Positions 42,702-51,199 of a stretch of DNA of 64,000 nt are shown in pieces; position 1 is the stretch's first letter, and every line of letters begins with the position of its first letter. Under the pieces are notes generated by a model, which saw nothing but the letters and a program-made list of their open reading frames with translations, ran no database searches and was not told the DNA's origin. The translations under genes were made by a program, and so were the position numbers. The DNA lies in NCBI GenBank assembly GCA_964390335.1, contig CAYMHU010000004.1, positions 62,001 to 126,000 of the forward strand, read 5' to 3'. This stretch comes from Granulosicoccus sp964390335 (GTDB lineage: Bacteria; Pseudomonadota; Gammaproteobacteria; Granulosicoccales; Granulosicoccaceae).

Positions 42702-43139
42702 ATGAAAAAGAGTTTTACAGCAAAACGAGCCAGCGGTTTTTCGTTGATTGAGCTACTGATCGTGGTTGCTATTCTTGGCATTATCGCTGCGATTGCGGTG
42801 CCGAGTTATACGTCTTATATGACCGATACGCGTCGAACTGATGCAACATCAATGTTAGTGGAAGTGGCGAGTGAGCAGTTTAGGTATTACTCTGAAAACA
42901 ATGCATACACTGACAAAATGTCAGATTTGGGTTACGGCACTACCGATACAGCAACGTCTAAAGAGGGTTTGTATACCATTAGTTTGGAGAGTGCTAATGC
43001 AAATTCGTTTGTTATTACTGCAACCCCAGTCGCCGGTGCTGCACAGGCAAATGATACCGAATGCACCACGTTTACCTTATCATCGTCTAACCAGAAAGGT
43101 GCAACGGGTAGTGTATCTGCACAGGAGTGTTGGGGTTAA
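42702..43139 (+). CDS. pilE: Type IV pilin PilE-like minor pilin
   Basis: A 145-aa prepilin. The signal ASGFSLIELLIVVAILGIIA with +5 Glu is textbook, followed by AVPSYTSYMTDTRRTDATSML. The C-terminal Cys pair (TECTTFTL, AQECWG) would form the D-region disulfide. ATG at 42702 has GGAGAG immediately upstream; an earlier in-frame start overlaps pilX and is unlikely. It is the last gene of the operon and resembles PilE of the minor-pilin cluster more than the major pilin PilA. Convergent with ybiT, 12 bp apart. Confidence 0.92.
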   Translation: MKKSFTAKRASGFSLIELLIVVAILGIIAAIAVPSYTSYMTDTRRTDATSMLVEVASEQFRYYSENNAYTDKMSDLGYGTTDTATSKEGLYTISLESANANSFVITATPVAGAAQANDTECTTFTLSSSNQKGATGSVSAQECWG

Positions 43140-43151
43140 ACACCTGTAGCG

Positions 43152-44744
43152 CTAAACAATACCTTGGCTTTCCAGGTAGTCCTCGTAGTTTCCACGATAA
43201 TCCGTGTAAGTTTGCTCGCCAAGCTCAATAACGCGTGTGGCGAGTGAACTCACAAACTCTCTATCGTGACTAACGAAAACAACTGTGCCTTCGTACAGAT
43301 CGACGGCTAAGTTCAGCGATTCGATAGACTCCATATCAAGGTGATTAGTCGGTTCGTCAAGTATCATGATGTTTGGCGACTGCAGCATCAACTTGCCGAA
43401 TATTAATCGGCCCTGTTCGCCGCCGGACACAACGTTCACTGGCTTCTTGATATCATCCTTGTTAAATAACAAGCGACCCAGAATGCCGCGTATGGTTTCT
43501 TCGTCGTGTTCTTCGCTGCCCCATCGAGACATCCAATCTAAGATAGTGACATTAGTAGAGAAGTCATCGGCGTGATCCTGCGCGTAGTAGCCGACTTTCG
43601 CGTTATCGGTTAATTTTATGTTGCCGCTGTGCGGTTCCAGATCGTTGACCAACAGTTTCAGTAAAGTGGATTTACCAATACCGTTGGGTCCGATAACGGC
43701 GACTTTTTCACCCGCTTCCACCATAATGTTCAGGTCTTTTAGTACAACTTCGTCGCCGTATCCGGCGCTAGCGTTTTCAATTTCGATCGCGTTACGAAAT
43801 AATTTCTTGCCCATGCCAAAGCGGATATACGGGTTCTGCCGACTTGATGGTTTGATTTTCTCGACCTGCAATTTTTCAATTTGCTTTTGTCTAGATGTTG
43901 CTTGCCTGGCTTTCGATTTATTGGCTTTGAAGCGTTGCACGAATGCCTGAAGCTCACTGATTTGCGCTTTCTTTTTTGCGTTGTCGGCATATAAGCGCTC
44001 GCGAGCTTGTGTAGAGGCCAACATGAAGTCGTCGTAGTTGCCCGGGTATAGCTGAATGCCTTGATAGTCCAGATCGGCAATGTGAGTACACACACTGTTT
44101 AAGAAGTGACGATCGTGTGAGATTATGATCATGGTGCTGTTACGTTCGTTGAGCACCTCTTCCAACCAGCGGATGGTGTTAATATCCAGGTTGTTGGTTG
44201 GCTCGTCGAGTAGCAAGATGTCTGGATCGGCAAACAAAGCTTGCGCCAGCAATACCCTGAGTTTTTCACCGGGCGCTACTTCACTCATTGGTCCTGCGTG
44301 CAGGCTCAGATCAATGCCTGCACCCAGTAGCAGTTCGCCGGCTTTGGCTTCGGCAGAATAGCCGTCGAGTTCTGCAAACTTGACTTCTAACTCGGCAACT
44401 TGCATGCCTTCATCTTCTGTCATTTCGGGTAAAGCATAGATACGTTCGCGTTCGGCTTTTATTTGCCAGAGTTCGTTGTATCCCATGATGACTGTATCGA
44501 GTACAGTCATTTCTTCGTAAGCAAATTGGTCCTGCTTCAAGGTGGCGAAGCGGCTATTGGGCTCCATCATTACGTTGCCATGAGTTGGCTCGAGATCACC
44601 GCCCAGAATTTTCATGAATGTTGATTTGCCGCTGCCGTTCGCACCGATTAAACCGTATCGGTTGCCTTCGCCGAATTTTACGGACACGTTTTCGAACAAC
44701 GGCTTAGCGCCGAATTGAATTGTCAGGTTTGCTGTAGATATCAC
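43152..44744 (-). CDS. ybiT: ABC-F ATPase YbiT
   Basis: A 530-aa ABC-F protein, the same length as YbiT of E. coli. Two ABC domains: GANGSGKSTFMK with LLDEPTNNLDI, and GPNGIGKSTLLK with SGGEQGRLIFGK and ILDEPTNHLDMES. They are joined by a charged linker (AFVQRFKANKSKARQATSRQ), which in ABC-F proteins reaches to the ribosomal P-site. There is no membrane domain. The N-terminus (ANLTIQFGAKPLFENVSVKF) is close to YbiT. The family adjusts translating ribosomes; the specific role of YbiT is linked to stalled elongation. Confidence 0.93.
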   Translation of the reverse strand: MISTANLTIQFGAKPLFENVSVKFGEGNRYGLIGANGSGKSTFMKILGGDLEPTHGNVMMEPNSRFATLKQDQFAYEEMTVLDTVIMGYNELWQIKAERERIYALPEMTEDEGMQVAELEVKFAELDGYSAEAKAGELLLGAGIDLSLHAGPMSEVAPGEKLRVLLAQALFADPDILLLDEPTNNLDINTIRWLEEVLNERNSTMIIISHDRHFLNSVCTHIADLDYQGIQLYPGNYDDFMLASTQARERLYADNAKKKAQISELQAFVQRFKANKSKARQATSRQKQIEKLQVEKIKPSSRQNPYIRFGMGKKLFRNAIEIENASAGYGDEVVLKDLNIMVEAGEKVAVIGPNGIGKSTLLKLLVNDLEPHSGNIKLTDNAKVGYYAQDHADDFSTNVTILDWMSRWGSEEHDEETIRGILGRLLFNKDDIKKPVNVVSGGEQGRLIFGKLMLQSPNIMILDEPTNHLDMESIESLNLAVDLYEGTVVFVSHDREFVSSLATRVIELGEQTYTDYRGNYEDYLESQGIV

Positions 44745-44827
44745 GGGGTGTACTGTGGGGTTTGAAATTCAGGCGCTAGTTTATCGGTTTTGAGTGTGAA
44801 ATTGGGGTAACACACTAGATTCGGGCT

Positions 44828-45406
44828 CTATTGTTCAGGCCCGGCCAGTATCAACGACCAGTATGGCCCGTTATTTTCGGATGCAGACACGCTGCAGGAC
44901 ATACCTATTCGCGTATAGCTGTTGTCTAGCATGTGCTCACAATCGGTTTCAATGTCCAGCCATGCGTTAATTGTTTCAGCGCTGGTTTGCGTGCCAGACA
45001 GGATGTTTTCGGCGAAGACTGCTGGCGTAGCACCAGCAGTCTGAATTCTAAGTGCAGTAGTTGAGCCGTCAGAACCAATAAACGAACTGACACCGGATTG
45101 CGACATATCAGTTGAGTGAGCTGCGCTTGCGATCGTTAAGGTATCGTCCCAAACCACGGTAACGGAATCTTGTGTGTTGGCAGCAGCACTGCATGCGCGT
45201 TGGGCTGACCTTAATTCATTGATGATGCGTGGAGCTCTATCGCGAATGCTGCCTGCTGACTCACAAACCGGATTGCTTGAACAGTTATTGTCGTTGTGAC
45301 AATCGTTCTCGTAGTAAACACAGGCATACTGACCACATAATTGCACCGCGCCGTCGCAGGACATCAGTGTTGAAGTAATAAACGCAATTATCAGATATCG
45401 CAACAT
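44828..45406 (-). CDS. CAP-domain lipoprotein
   Basis: A 192-aa predicted lipoprotein. Starting at ATG 45406, the signal MLRYLIIAFITSTLMSCDG has a lipobox ending in Cys; earlier starts would bury it. A Cys-rich stretch follows (VQLCGQYACVYYENDCHND, CSSNPVCES). The C-terminal CAP domain (about 60-190) includes AHSTDMSQSGVSSFIGSDG and AENILSGTQTSAETINAWLD, then RIGMSCS, which are the usual HxxDM, AENI and helix motifs. CAP proteins of bacteria are extracytoplasmic, with few known functions. Confidence 0.85.
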   Translation of the reverse strand: MLRYLIIAFITSTLMSCDGAVQLCGQYACVYYENDCHNDNNCSSNPVCESAGSIRDRAPRIINELRSAQRACSAAANTQDSVTVVWDDTLTIASAAHSTDMSQSGVSSFIGSDGSTTALRIQTAGATPAVFAENILSGTQTSAETINAWLDIETDCEHMLDNSYTRIGMSCSVSASENNGPYWSLILAGPEQ

Positions 45407-45520
45407 GATTGACTGTGAGAAAGTGATGTTGTCCGGCTTATAGTCTAACTGCGTCAAATGTAGTGTGTCTGCAATCGACGCTATCCGATGTGGCCATTGT
45501 AATAATAGATTCTATGTTTT

Positions 45521-46435
45521 ATGAAAAATAGCCTGTTCTATCTCGCCACGGTGCTGATTTGGGGGACGTCTTGGTTCGCTATCACTTTCCAGTTAGGTGA
45601 TATCGATCCAACTGTATCGGTATTCTATCGATTCTTCTTTGCAGGATTAGCCGTTCTGGCATTCTGTGCTGTCACAGGACGGCGTTTGCGGTTTTCGATA
45701 TTCGAACATGCATACATTGCGCTGCAGGGCTTGTGTTTATTTTGTGTTAACTACATTCTTATTTACTGGGCCACATCGCATATTTCATCCGGTCTTGTAG
45801 CGGTTATATTCTCAACTCTGGTCATTATGAACATCTTCAACGGGGCGTTGTTTCTAAAACGGCCCATTCGACGTGTGGTTGTTTTAGGTGCGTTGCTGGG
45901 ATTGATTGGAATAACGTTGGTGTTCTGGCAGGAGTTGCAACTGGCTCAACAATTATTGAATAGCGACGAAGTGTGGATAGCGCTGGTATTGGTATTGCTC
46001 GCAACCTTCAGCGCATCAATTGGTAACATACTGTCGGCTCGTAACCAGGAACAGAATCTACCTGTGCTGCAAACCAATGGTTTTGGTACTTTATACGGCA
46101 GCATAATTATGATGTTGTACGCAATGAGTACCGGTGCTGACTTTTTCAATGCGTGGAGTCTGCAATATACGATGTCAATGGTATATTTGACGGTATTTGG
46201 CACCATTGTGGCATTTGGCGCTTACTTAAGTTTGGTGGGTCAAATTGGTGCTGACAAGGCGGCATATGCGATGGTTTTGTTCCCGCTGGTAGCATTGGTT
46301 ATCAGTACCGTATTCGAAGGGTTTGTGTGGACGCCAGTTGCGCTGTTCGGAGTCGCCCTTATCTTGATAGGTAATGCGGTGGTTATTGGCCGTAAACAGT
46401 TTGATTTATTTTTGAGTAGCTTGCTAAGGCGTTAG
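45521..46435 (+). CDS. EamA-family (DMT) transporter
   Basis: A 304-aa inner-membrane protein with ten predicted spans and two EamA repeats. The opening YLATVLIWGTSWFAITFQLG and the first-repeat motif VSVFYRFFFAGLAVLAFCAV are typical of the family. It is distinct from the EamA gene at 26379 and the two are not obviously recent duplicates. The substrate is unknown; family members export amino acids or metabolites. It converges with the dodecin gene, with a shared hairpin between. Confidence 0.9.
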   Translation: MKNSLFYLATVLIWGTSWFAITFQLGDIDPTVSVFYRFFFAGLAVLAFCAVTGRRLRFSIFEHAYIALQGLCLFCVNYILIYWATSHISSGLVAVIFSTLVIMNIFNGALFLKRPIRRVVVLGALLGLIGITLVFWQELQLAQQLLNSDEVWIALVLVLLATFSASIGNILSARNQEQNLPVLQTNGFGTLYGSIIMMLYAMSTGADFFNAWSLQYTMSMVYLTVFGTIVAFGAYLSLVGQIGADKAAYAMVLFPLVALVISTVFEGFVWTPVALFGVALILIGNAVVIGRKQFDLFLSSLLRR

Positions 46436-46444
46436 TGTTAGTGC

Positions 46445-46470
46445 ACTCCGGCACCAGTCAGTGCCGGAGT
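46445..46470. terminator. Perfect hairpin between convergent genes
   Basis: ACTCCGGCAC (46445-46454) pairs perfectly with GTGCCGGAGT (46461-46470) around CAGTCA. It lies between the convergent EamA and dodecin genes and could end both transcripts, but neither side has a T-run. Confidence 0.65.
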
Positions 46471-46517
46471 ACTGTGCCAAACCGCGTAACTGACGCAGTG
46501 GGGCTTTAATTTGAAGG

Positions 46518-46721
46518 TTAGTCTTTTAGTACAAAAGAGACTTTCATTGTGACGCGGTACTCTGAAATTTTGCCTTTGTCCACAATGGCCTTTTGATCTT
46601 TAATCCAGACGCTTTTAATATTATTCAATGTTTTGTCGGCGCGCTTTACACCTTCATTAACGGCATCTTCGAAACTTTTGTTTGATGACGCAATAATTTC
46701 CGTTACTTTTGCTACTGACAT
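46518..46721 (-). CDS. Dodecin, flavin-binding protein
   Basis: A 67-aa protein of the dodecin family, which assembles into dodecamers that store or buffer riboflavin/FMN, or CoA in some bacteria. The sequence VAKVTEIIASSNKSFEDAV, LNNIKSVWIKDQ (flavin-stacking Trp) and EYRVTMKVSFVL matches the beta-alpha-beta-beta pattern in full. A GAGGATAAT stretch precedes the start. Monocistronic, divergent from the aminotransferase gene. Confidence 0.92.
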   Translation of the reverse strand: MSVAKVTEIIASSNKSFEDAVNEGVKRADKTLNNIKSVWIKDQKAIVDKGKISEYRVTMKVSFVLKD

Positions 46722-46830
46722 TGTATTATCCTCAATAAGGTAAATGGATTCATATCCAGAAACAATGACTTCATAGAACTGTCAAAGTTCCTTAAAAAGT
46801 ACTATCAATCAACTTGAGTGTAATTGCAAC

Positions 46831-48006
46831 ATGAACGACACAATCATTAAGCATGGAATAGACAAAACTGTGTTCGATCAGTGGGATTCGCGTAAGCACA
46901 CCAGCAGCATGAAGTGGGAGCGATATGCCGGTAAAGATGTCATCCCAATGTGGGTGGCCGACATGGACTTTCGCATGGCTGAGCCCATCCAGAAGGCGCT
47001 TGAAGCGCGACTGCAACACCCTTTTTATGGCTACACCAATCCGCCTGATTCACTGCGTGACGCAATTGTTAACCATCTCAAAACAGAACATCACTGGGAA
47101 ATACAACCGGATTGGTTAGTATTTGTGCCGGGTGTTGTTACGGGTATGGCCGTTTGTTGTCGTACGTTTTGCGCAGATAACGATGAAATCATGGTCAATC
47201 CACCCATTTATCACCATTTTTTCGATGCGCACGATAACAAACGACAAACGCTGGTAAAGGTGCCGTTGCACAAGCAAAACGATCGTTGGACTTACGACTT
47301 ACCAGCAATGCGTGCAAACTGCAGTGACAAAACCAGCATGATCCTTATGTGCTCCCCACAAAACCCGACGGGAACTGTTTTTACGCCTGAAGAGCTTCGG
47401 GCAGTTGGAGAGTTATGTGAAGAGCACGACATGACCATCGTGTCAGATGAAATTCATTGCGATCTGATTATCGATGGAAAATCTAAGCATGTGCCCACGG
47501 CATTGGCTTGTCCGGAACAAGCGGATCGTATTATAACTTTGATGAGCGCTAGTAAAACCTGGAACCTTGCGGGGCTAAATACATCCTTTGCCATTATCCC
47601 TAATGAAGAACGCCGTCGACAGTTTCAAGCAGCTTGTGTATCGGTGGTGCCTATGGTGCCACCTTTGGCATTGACTGCCAGCGAAGCAGCCTTGGTTGAA
47701 GGCGGGCCATGGCGTCAGGCATTGTTGGAGTATCTGGGTGAAAACTATGAACGCATCCGAGTTGCTATCGATAATATGCCAGGGCTTAAACTTCAGCCTA
47801 TGCAGGCCACGTATCTTGCGTGGATTGATGCAAGCGAACTTGGTTTGGAAAACACGCAGGCTTACTTTGAAGAGCATGGTGTGGGCCTGTCCAGTGGTGA
47901 GCAATTTGGTCAGCCACAGTTTTTAAGACTTAATTTTGCGTGCCCTGCAGCCATGTTGAATGAAAGTTTAGATCGCATGCGCAAGGCAGTAGAGTCGCTT
48001 GCGTAG
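46831..48006 (+). CDS. patB: MalY/PatB-type aminotransferase (cystathionine beta-lyase)
   Basis: A 391-aa PLP enzyme of fold type I, MalY/PatB group, which mostly act as cysteine-S-conjugate beta-lyases. Markers: WVADMDFRMAEPIQKAL at the N-terminus, YGYT-like HPFYGYTNPPDSL, PLP-stacking and Asp region SPQNPTGTVFTPEEL and VSDEIHCDLI, the PLP lysine in SASKTWNLAGLNTSFAI, and a C-terminal LRLNFACP with the Arg that binds the substrate carboxylate. It probably cleaves cystathionine or S-alkyl-cysteine to a thiol, pyruvate and ammonia. Confidence 0.92.
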   Translation: MNDTIIKHGIDKTVFDQWDSRKHTSSMKWERYAGKDVIPMWVADMDFRMAEPIQKALEARLQHPFYGYTNPPDSLRDAIVNHLKTEHHWEIQPDWLVFVPGVVTGMAVCCRTFCADNDEIMVNPPIYHHFFDAHDNKRQTLVKVPLHKQNDRWTYDLPAMRANCSDKTSMILMCSPQNPTGTVFTPEELRAVGELCEEHDMTIVSDEIHCDLIIDGKSKHVPTALACPEQADRIITLMSASKTWNLAGLNTSFAIIPNEERRRQFQAACVSVVPMVPPLALTASEAALVEGGPWRQALLEYLGENYERIRVAIDNMPGLKLQPMQATYLAWIDASELGLENTQAYFEEHGVGLSSGEQFGQPQFLRLNFACPAAMLNESLDRMRKAVESLA

Positions 48007-48038
48007 TTGCGCAGCTAGTACCGCAATTGTTTATGTAG

Positions 48039-48674
48039 CTAGCCCGGTAACAAAAACTGTTTGTCGTCCACTGCTTTTATAAAATTCATGGTCATGCGAG
48101 CAGTCGCGCCCCACAGAGTTTCGCCGTCGTACTCGTTGTATACGATGATGGGGTGACGGCGAGCCGATTTAATATCCAGCTCGTTTCGGGCGCGCATGGT
48201 GAAATTGTTATCGTCTTTTAGCCAATTAAATGGAATTAAAAATGCGCGGGCCACCTCACTTGCCTCCAGATTTAAATTTGAAGGCCATTTAACTATGCCC
48301 GGTATCGCAGTTACTCTAAAGTGGCTAACGGTGTAGTACGGGTCGAGTTCGCCTAATACCGTTATTCGATTCGCTGCAATCCCAATTTCTTCATGAGTTT
48401 CACGTAAGGCGGCATCCACAATAGTTTTGTCACCAGTTTCAACTGCTCCGCCCGGAAAGGCAACTTGACCACTGTGGCGATCATGTTCGCTCGCTGCTCT
48501 TCTGATGAACAGGATATGCCATTGTTCGTTGGACCGTACCAATGGAATAAGTACAGCTGCATCGCGTTGTTTAATGTTGGCGTCGAATGCTTTTGCGCCA
48601 TCTTCGATGTCGGAATTCCGGTGCAGCCCGTCTTTGTCGGGCTTGTCTAGAATAGGAAATTCGTTTGTATTCAT
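48039..48674 (-). CDS. nudL: CoA pyrophosphatase, Nudix family
   Basis: A 211-aa Nudix hydrolase of the NudL/YeaB type, which splits CoA into 3',5'-ADP and 4'-phosphopantetheine. The NudL-specific FIRRAASEHDRHSGQVAFPGG runs into the Nudix box (GGAVETGD... REXXEEIGI; residues ~78-100), with the expected Glu residues for metal binding. YDGETLWGATARM near the C-terminus, following HPIIVYNEY, is also typical of NudL. Monocistronic. Confidence 0.9.
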   Translation of the reverse strand: MNTNEFPILDKPDKDGLHRNSDIEDGAKAFDANIKQRDAAVLIPLVRSNEQWHILFIRRAASEHDRHSGQVAFPGGAVETGDKTIVDAALRETHEEIGIAANRITVLGELDPYYTVSHFRVTAIPGIVKWPSNLNLEASEVARAFLIPFNWLKDDNNFTMRARNELDIKSARRHPIIVYNEYDGETLWGATARMTMNFIKAVDDKQFLLPG

Positions 48675-48736
48675 GTTTAGAAGTATAGGTTAAGTGCAAG
48701 CATATTTGATGCTGGGGCTACGTCCTATGTGATGAC

Positions 48737-49288
48737 TTAATGTGTGTCCGCTAAATGACCAAACACTTTTATATCCTGATATTGCTCCTGAAAATAAACC
48801 TTCTGTCGTAACAAGCCTTCGTATTGGAACCCACACTTGATTAACACGCGCTCCGATGACGGATTATCATGCGTGGTCCAGGCCTCCAGGCGGTTTAATT
48901 TACCGGCGTTATGTGCATATAACACTACGGCAGCCAATGATTCTGTTGTATAGCCTTTGTTCCAGTATTGAGGACAAAGTTCATAGGCCACCAAAGCACT
49001 GTGTGATTTGGTGTCGATTTGGTTTAGTCTGATAGAGCCGAGCAGTGTTTGAGTATCCTGCGTTTCTATCATCCACGCTACCCCAGAGCCATTTGCATGT
49101 AGGCGCGATATTTTGTGCAAAAATCGGCGTGAGCTTTTTAAATCCGGGGTGGCTGGTAACTCTGAATTAGCGGACAGCTCGGGTTGACTCAAAATGCGAT
49201 GATAAGCAGTTAAATCATGACTATTGGCTGCACGTAATGTTAGGCGCGGCGTGGTTAACACCGGAAATACGCGCCGACGAAATAACAT
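48737..49288 (-). CDS. GNAT-family N-acetyltransferase (RimJ/RimL type)
   Basis: A 183-aa acetyltransferase. FPVLTTPRLTLRAANSHDL is the usual start of RimJ/RimL-like enzymes, GVAWMIETQDTQTLLGSIRL the central strands, and YELCPQYWNKGYTTESLAAVV holds the acetyl-CoA loop. NPSSERVLIKCGFQYEG is the C-terminal signature. The acceptor (protein N-terminus, small molecule) cannot be inferred. Its ATG follows the stop of the 58-aa zinc-ribbon gene directly (TAGATG), so the two are translated together. Confidence 0.9.
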   Translation of the reverse strand: MLFRRRVFPVLTTPRLTLRAANSHDLTAYHRILSQPELSANSELPATPDLKSSRRFLHKISRLHANGSGVAWMIETQDTQTLLGSIRLNQIDTKSHSALVAYELCPQYWNKGYTTESLAAVVLYAHNAGKLNRLEAWTTHDNPSSERVLIKCGFQYEGLLRQKVYFQEQYQDIKVFGHLADTH

Positions 49289-49465
49289 CTAGCTAAGACG
49301 ATTGCGGGTTTTACCGCAGCGTGTGCATTTGTCTACAGTAACCAGTTTGCCGGATTTAACATCAAACTGTTGCTTTTTATCAACGACCCATTTGTGATGA
49401 TTGTTCTTACACATGATGTTGCCACCGGTGGGTTTCTTCTTTTTGAAAGGCAAGATGTTAGTCAT
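49289..49465 (-). CDS. 58-aa zinc-ribbon-like small protein
   Basis: A short gene (58 residues) read on the minus strand from ATG 49465 to TAG 49289. It begins MTNILPFKKKKPTGG, then MCKNNHHKWV and, after a ~20-residue charged spacer, KCTRCGKTRNR. CKNNHH and CTRC could form a zinc site with His and Cys ligands, and the charge is strongly basic. Similar small zinc-ribbon proteins occur in related bacteria without a known function. It overlaps the SDR stop by 8 bp and abuts the GNAT start, which supports translation as part of a three-gene operon. Confidence 0.75.
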   Translation of the reverse strand: MTNILPFKKKKPTGGNIMCKNNHHKWVVDKKQQFDVKSGKLVTVDKCTRCGKTRNRLS

Positions 49466-50037
49466 TGGGCTGCTTTTTTTGCACTACATGTTGTATCGGA
49501 TTAACCACGATTTCCTCTACAACTGCGTTGTCAGGAGCGTTGAGCATGCTTAGGGTTGCAGTGGCGATATCTTCGGCAAGCAGCGAATTATTCTTGTGCG
49601 GGCCGGGTTGAAACGNNNNNNNNNNNNNNNNNNNNNNNNNNNNNNNNNNNNNNNNNNNNNNNNNNNNNNNNNNNNNNNNNNNNNNNNNNNNNNNNNNNNN
49701 NNNNNNNNNNNNNNNGACTGATTAGATTCAGCGCGATATTGCTTGCTATTTGTGATGCAGAGAAATTTTCAATAGAACCAAATTGGCCTGCTCCGGCATT
49801 GCAAATCAGCGCATCAACGGAGTGGTTGTGCATTATTGGCTTTATAGCATTACTAAGATCAGCTGAGTTGTATAGGTCGATGCGGTATTGATGTAGTTGG
49901 TCTTGGTTTGCGGTTAATGAAGTGGAGTCGAGTGTTGTTCTGGCTATACCAATCACGGTATGGCCTTGTGATAGCAGTTGCTTTGTGCAAGCCAAGCCAA
50001 TTCCGCTTGTATGGCCTGTTATTAATATATTTCTCAT
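49458..50037 (-). CDS. Short-chain dehydrogenase, interrupted by assembly gap
   Basis: An SDR split by the second N-run. The N-terminal 107 residues have TGHTSGIG for the cofactor and CNAGAGQFG. On the other side of the gap the frame FQPGPHKNNSLLAEDIATA...NAPDNAVVEEIVVNP runs to TAA at 49458-49460 and is the usual SDR C-terminus. The catalytic Tyr-xxx-Lys lies in the gap. With 100 N the two parts are not in the same frame, which only shows that the N-run is a placeholder. It is the first gene of the SDR / zinc-ribbon / GNAT operon. Its substrate is unknown. Confidence 0.85.
49616..49715. other. Assembly gap of 100 N
   Basis: Exactly 100 undetermined bases inside the SDR gene. Comparing the flanking parts with usual SDR spacing suggests that about 70 residues (about 200 bp) are missing, more than the placeholder length. 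Confidence 0.99.
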
Positions 50038-50119
50038 GACACTTTACTCTTGGCACTGGATGACTAGTGCCTTATTAATTAGTGCTTTTTCTCTTAAGTA
50101 CTTTGTAGATTTGGGTACG

Positions 50120-51112
50120 TCAAGATACACTGACGCATGGAAAATATTGCTCAGCGTTTATATACTGCTGTAAACGATCTTCAGCAAACGTGATCATGCG
50201 TTGTTCAGTGTCTGCATCATAAGACAGCATATTCTCGCGATTGCCCATGGTTGCGGCCAATAGCTTTGATTCCGGGTATAAGCGAATCATTTTTTTGAAA
50301 AATGGTTTCGGCAACCGAAATGGCCCTAGGCTCACTGAATGAATCAACTTTACATCGAGTTGATCGAATACTTGTGTAAACAGCTCACTGTATAGCGTTT
50401 CAAAGTTATCTGAGCTGATTAATGGGTCGAATCGCAAACCAATTTTCCAGCCATGACTCTGCAAAGTTTGCAGCGCATCAATGCGCTTTTGTAGTGACGG
50501 GGTTTTATGCTCTTCTGCTGCAACAATCGCTTGCGGCGCCAAGCTGTATGCAACAACGCAGTTCGGTATGGCCTCGCGGTCAAGCAAACTTCTTATTTGC
50601 GTGCTCTTGGTGCGTATCTCCAAGTTAGCCGACGGCATATCAGCAAAACGGTCCAGACAGCTATGAATAAACCGAGTCATTGGTTCTAATGCAAGTGAAT
50701 CGCAATCGTAGCCGGAAAAAAACCAGCTCGGTTCGGCCAGGGAATCTGCGGTGTTTTGTATGTCGTTGTAAAAATCGTCATAGTTTACAAACACCACATA
50801 ATTAGCCGAACGATACATGCCCTGTAAAAAACAATAGCGGCAATCGTACACACAGTTAAGCATGTGCGAAAAGTAAAAATTGTGTTGTCCGCCAATGTGA
50901 TAACCCGGCGGTGTGGGTAAAACCCGATTACCCACTTTTTTGGCAAGTATCAATGCAGGGTTTTGCTTTTGTACCCGGAAATTTTGGGCGGGTGCGTTGA
51001 ACACATCGGTGTGTCTATCTATTTCTACGACACGCGCTTTAGGAAACCGAGCCACGATCTCTTGGGTTCGGCTTGCATCTAGTATTTCTTTTTCTATGTA
51101 AATCGTATCCAT
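50120..51112 (-). CDS. SPL-family radical SAM protein (spore photoproduct lyase-like)
   Basis: A 330-aa radical SAM enzyme of the SPL family. The cluster motif is CxxxCxxC as Cys87, Cys91 and Cys94 (LNCVYDCRYCFLQG), as in spore photoproduct lyase. ANYVVFVNYDDFY and the FFSGYDCDSLALEPMTRF segment follow the family plan. True SPL repairs spore photoproduct in Gram-positive spores; in non-sporulating proteobacteria such homologues have no established role and may repair other thymine lesions. It shares the strand with a nucleosidase-like gene 87 bp upstream, and may be expressed with it. Confidence 0.88.
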   Translation of the reverse strand: MDTIYIEKEILDASRTQEIVARFPKARVVEIDRHTDVFNAPAQNFRVQKQNPALILAKKVGNRVLPTPPGYHIGGQHNFYFSHMLNCVYDCRYCFLQGMYRSANYVVFVNYDDFYNDIQNTADSLAEPSWFFSGYDCDSLALEPMTRFIHSCLDRFADMPSANLEIRTKSTQIRSLLDREAIPNCVVAYSLAPQAIVAAEEHKTPSLQKRIDALQTLQSHGWKIGLRFDPLISSDNFETLYSELFTQVFDQLDVKLIHSVSLGPFRLPKPFFKKMIRLYPESKLLAATMGNRENMLSYDADTEQRMITFAEDRLQQYINAEQYFPCVSVS

Positions 51113-51199
51113 AGTATGCGGCAGTGCTCAGGTTCTACGCGGTACTTTTGATCGGGTTAAATAAGTTAGAAAAGTAGGCTTTCATGTTGATGGTGGTCT

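Noticed and set aside
49588..49615. SDR reading frame ending in VSTRPAQE after the N-run
   Set aside because: This is an artefact of keeping frame through 100 placeholder bases. Another frame on the same side gives a clear SDR C-terminus that runs to 49458.
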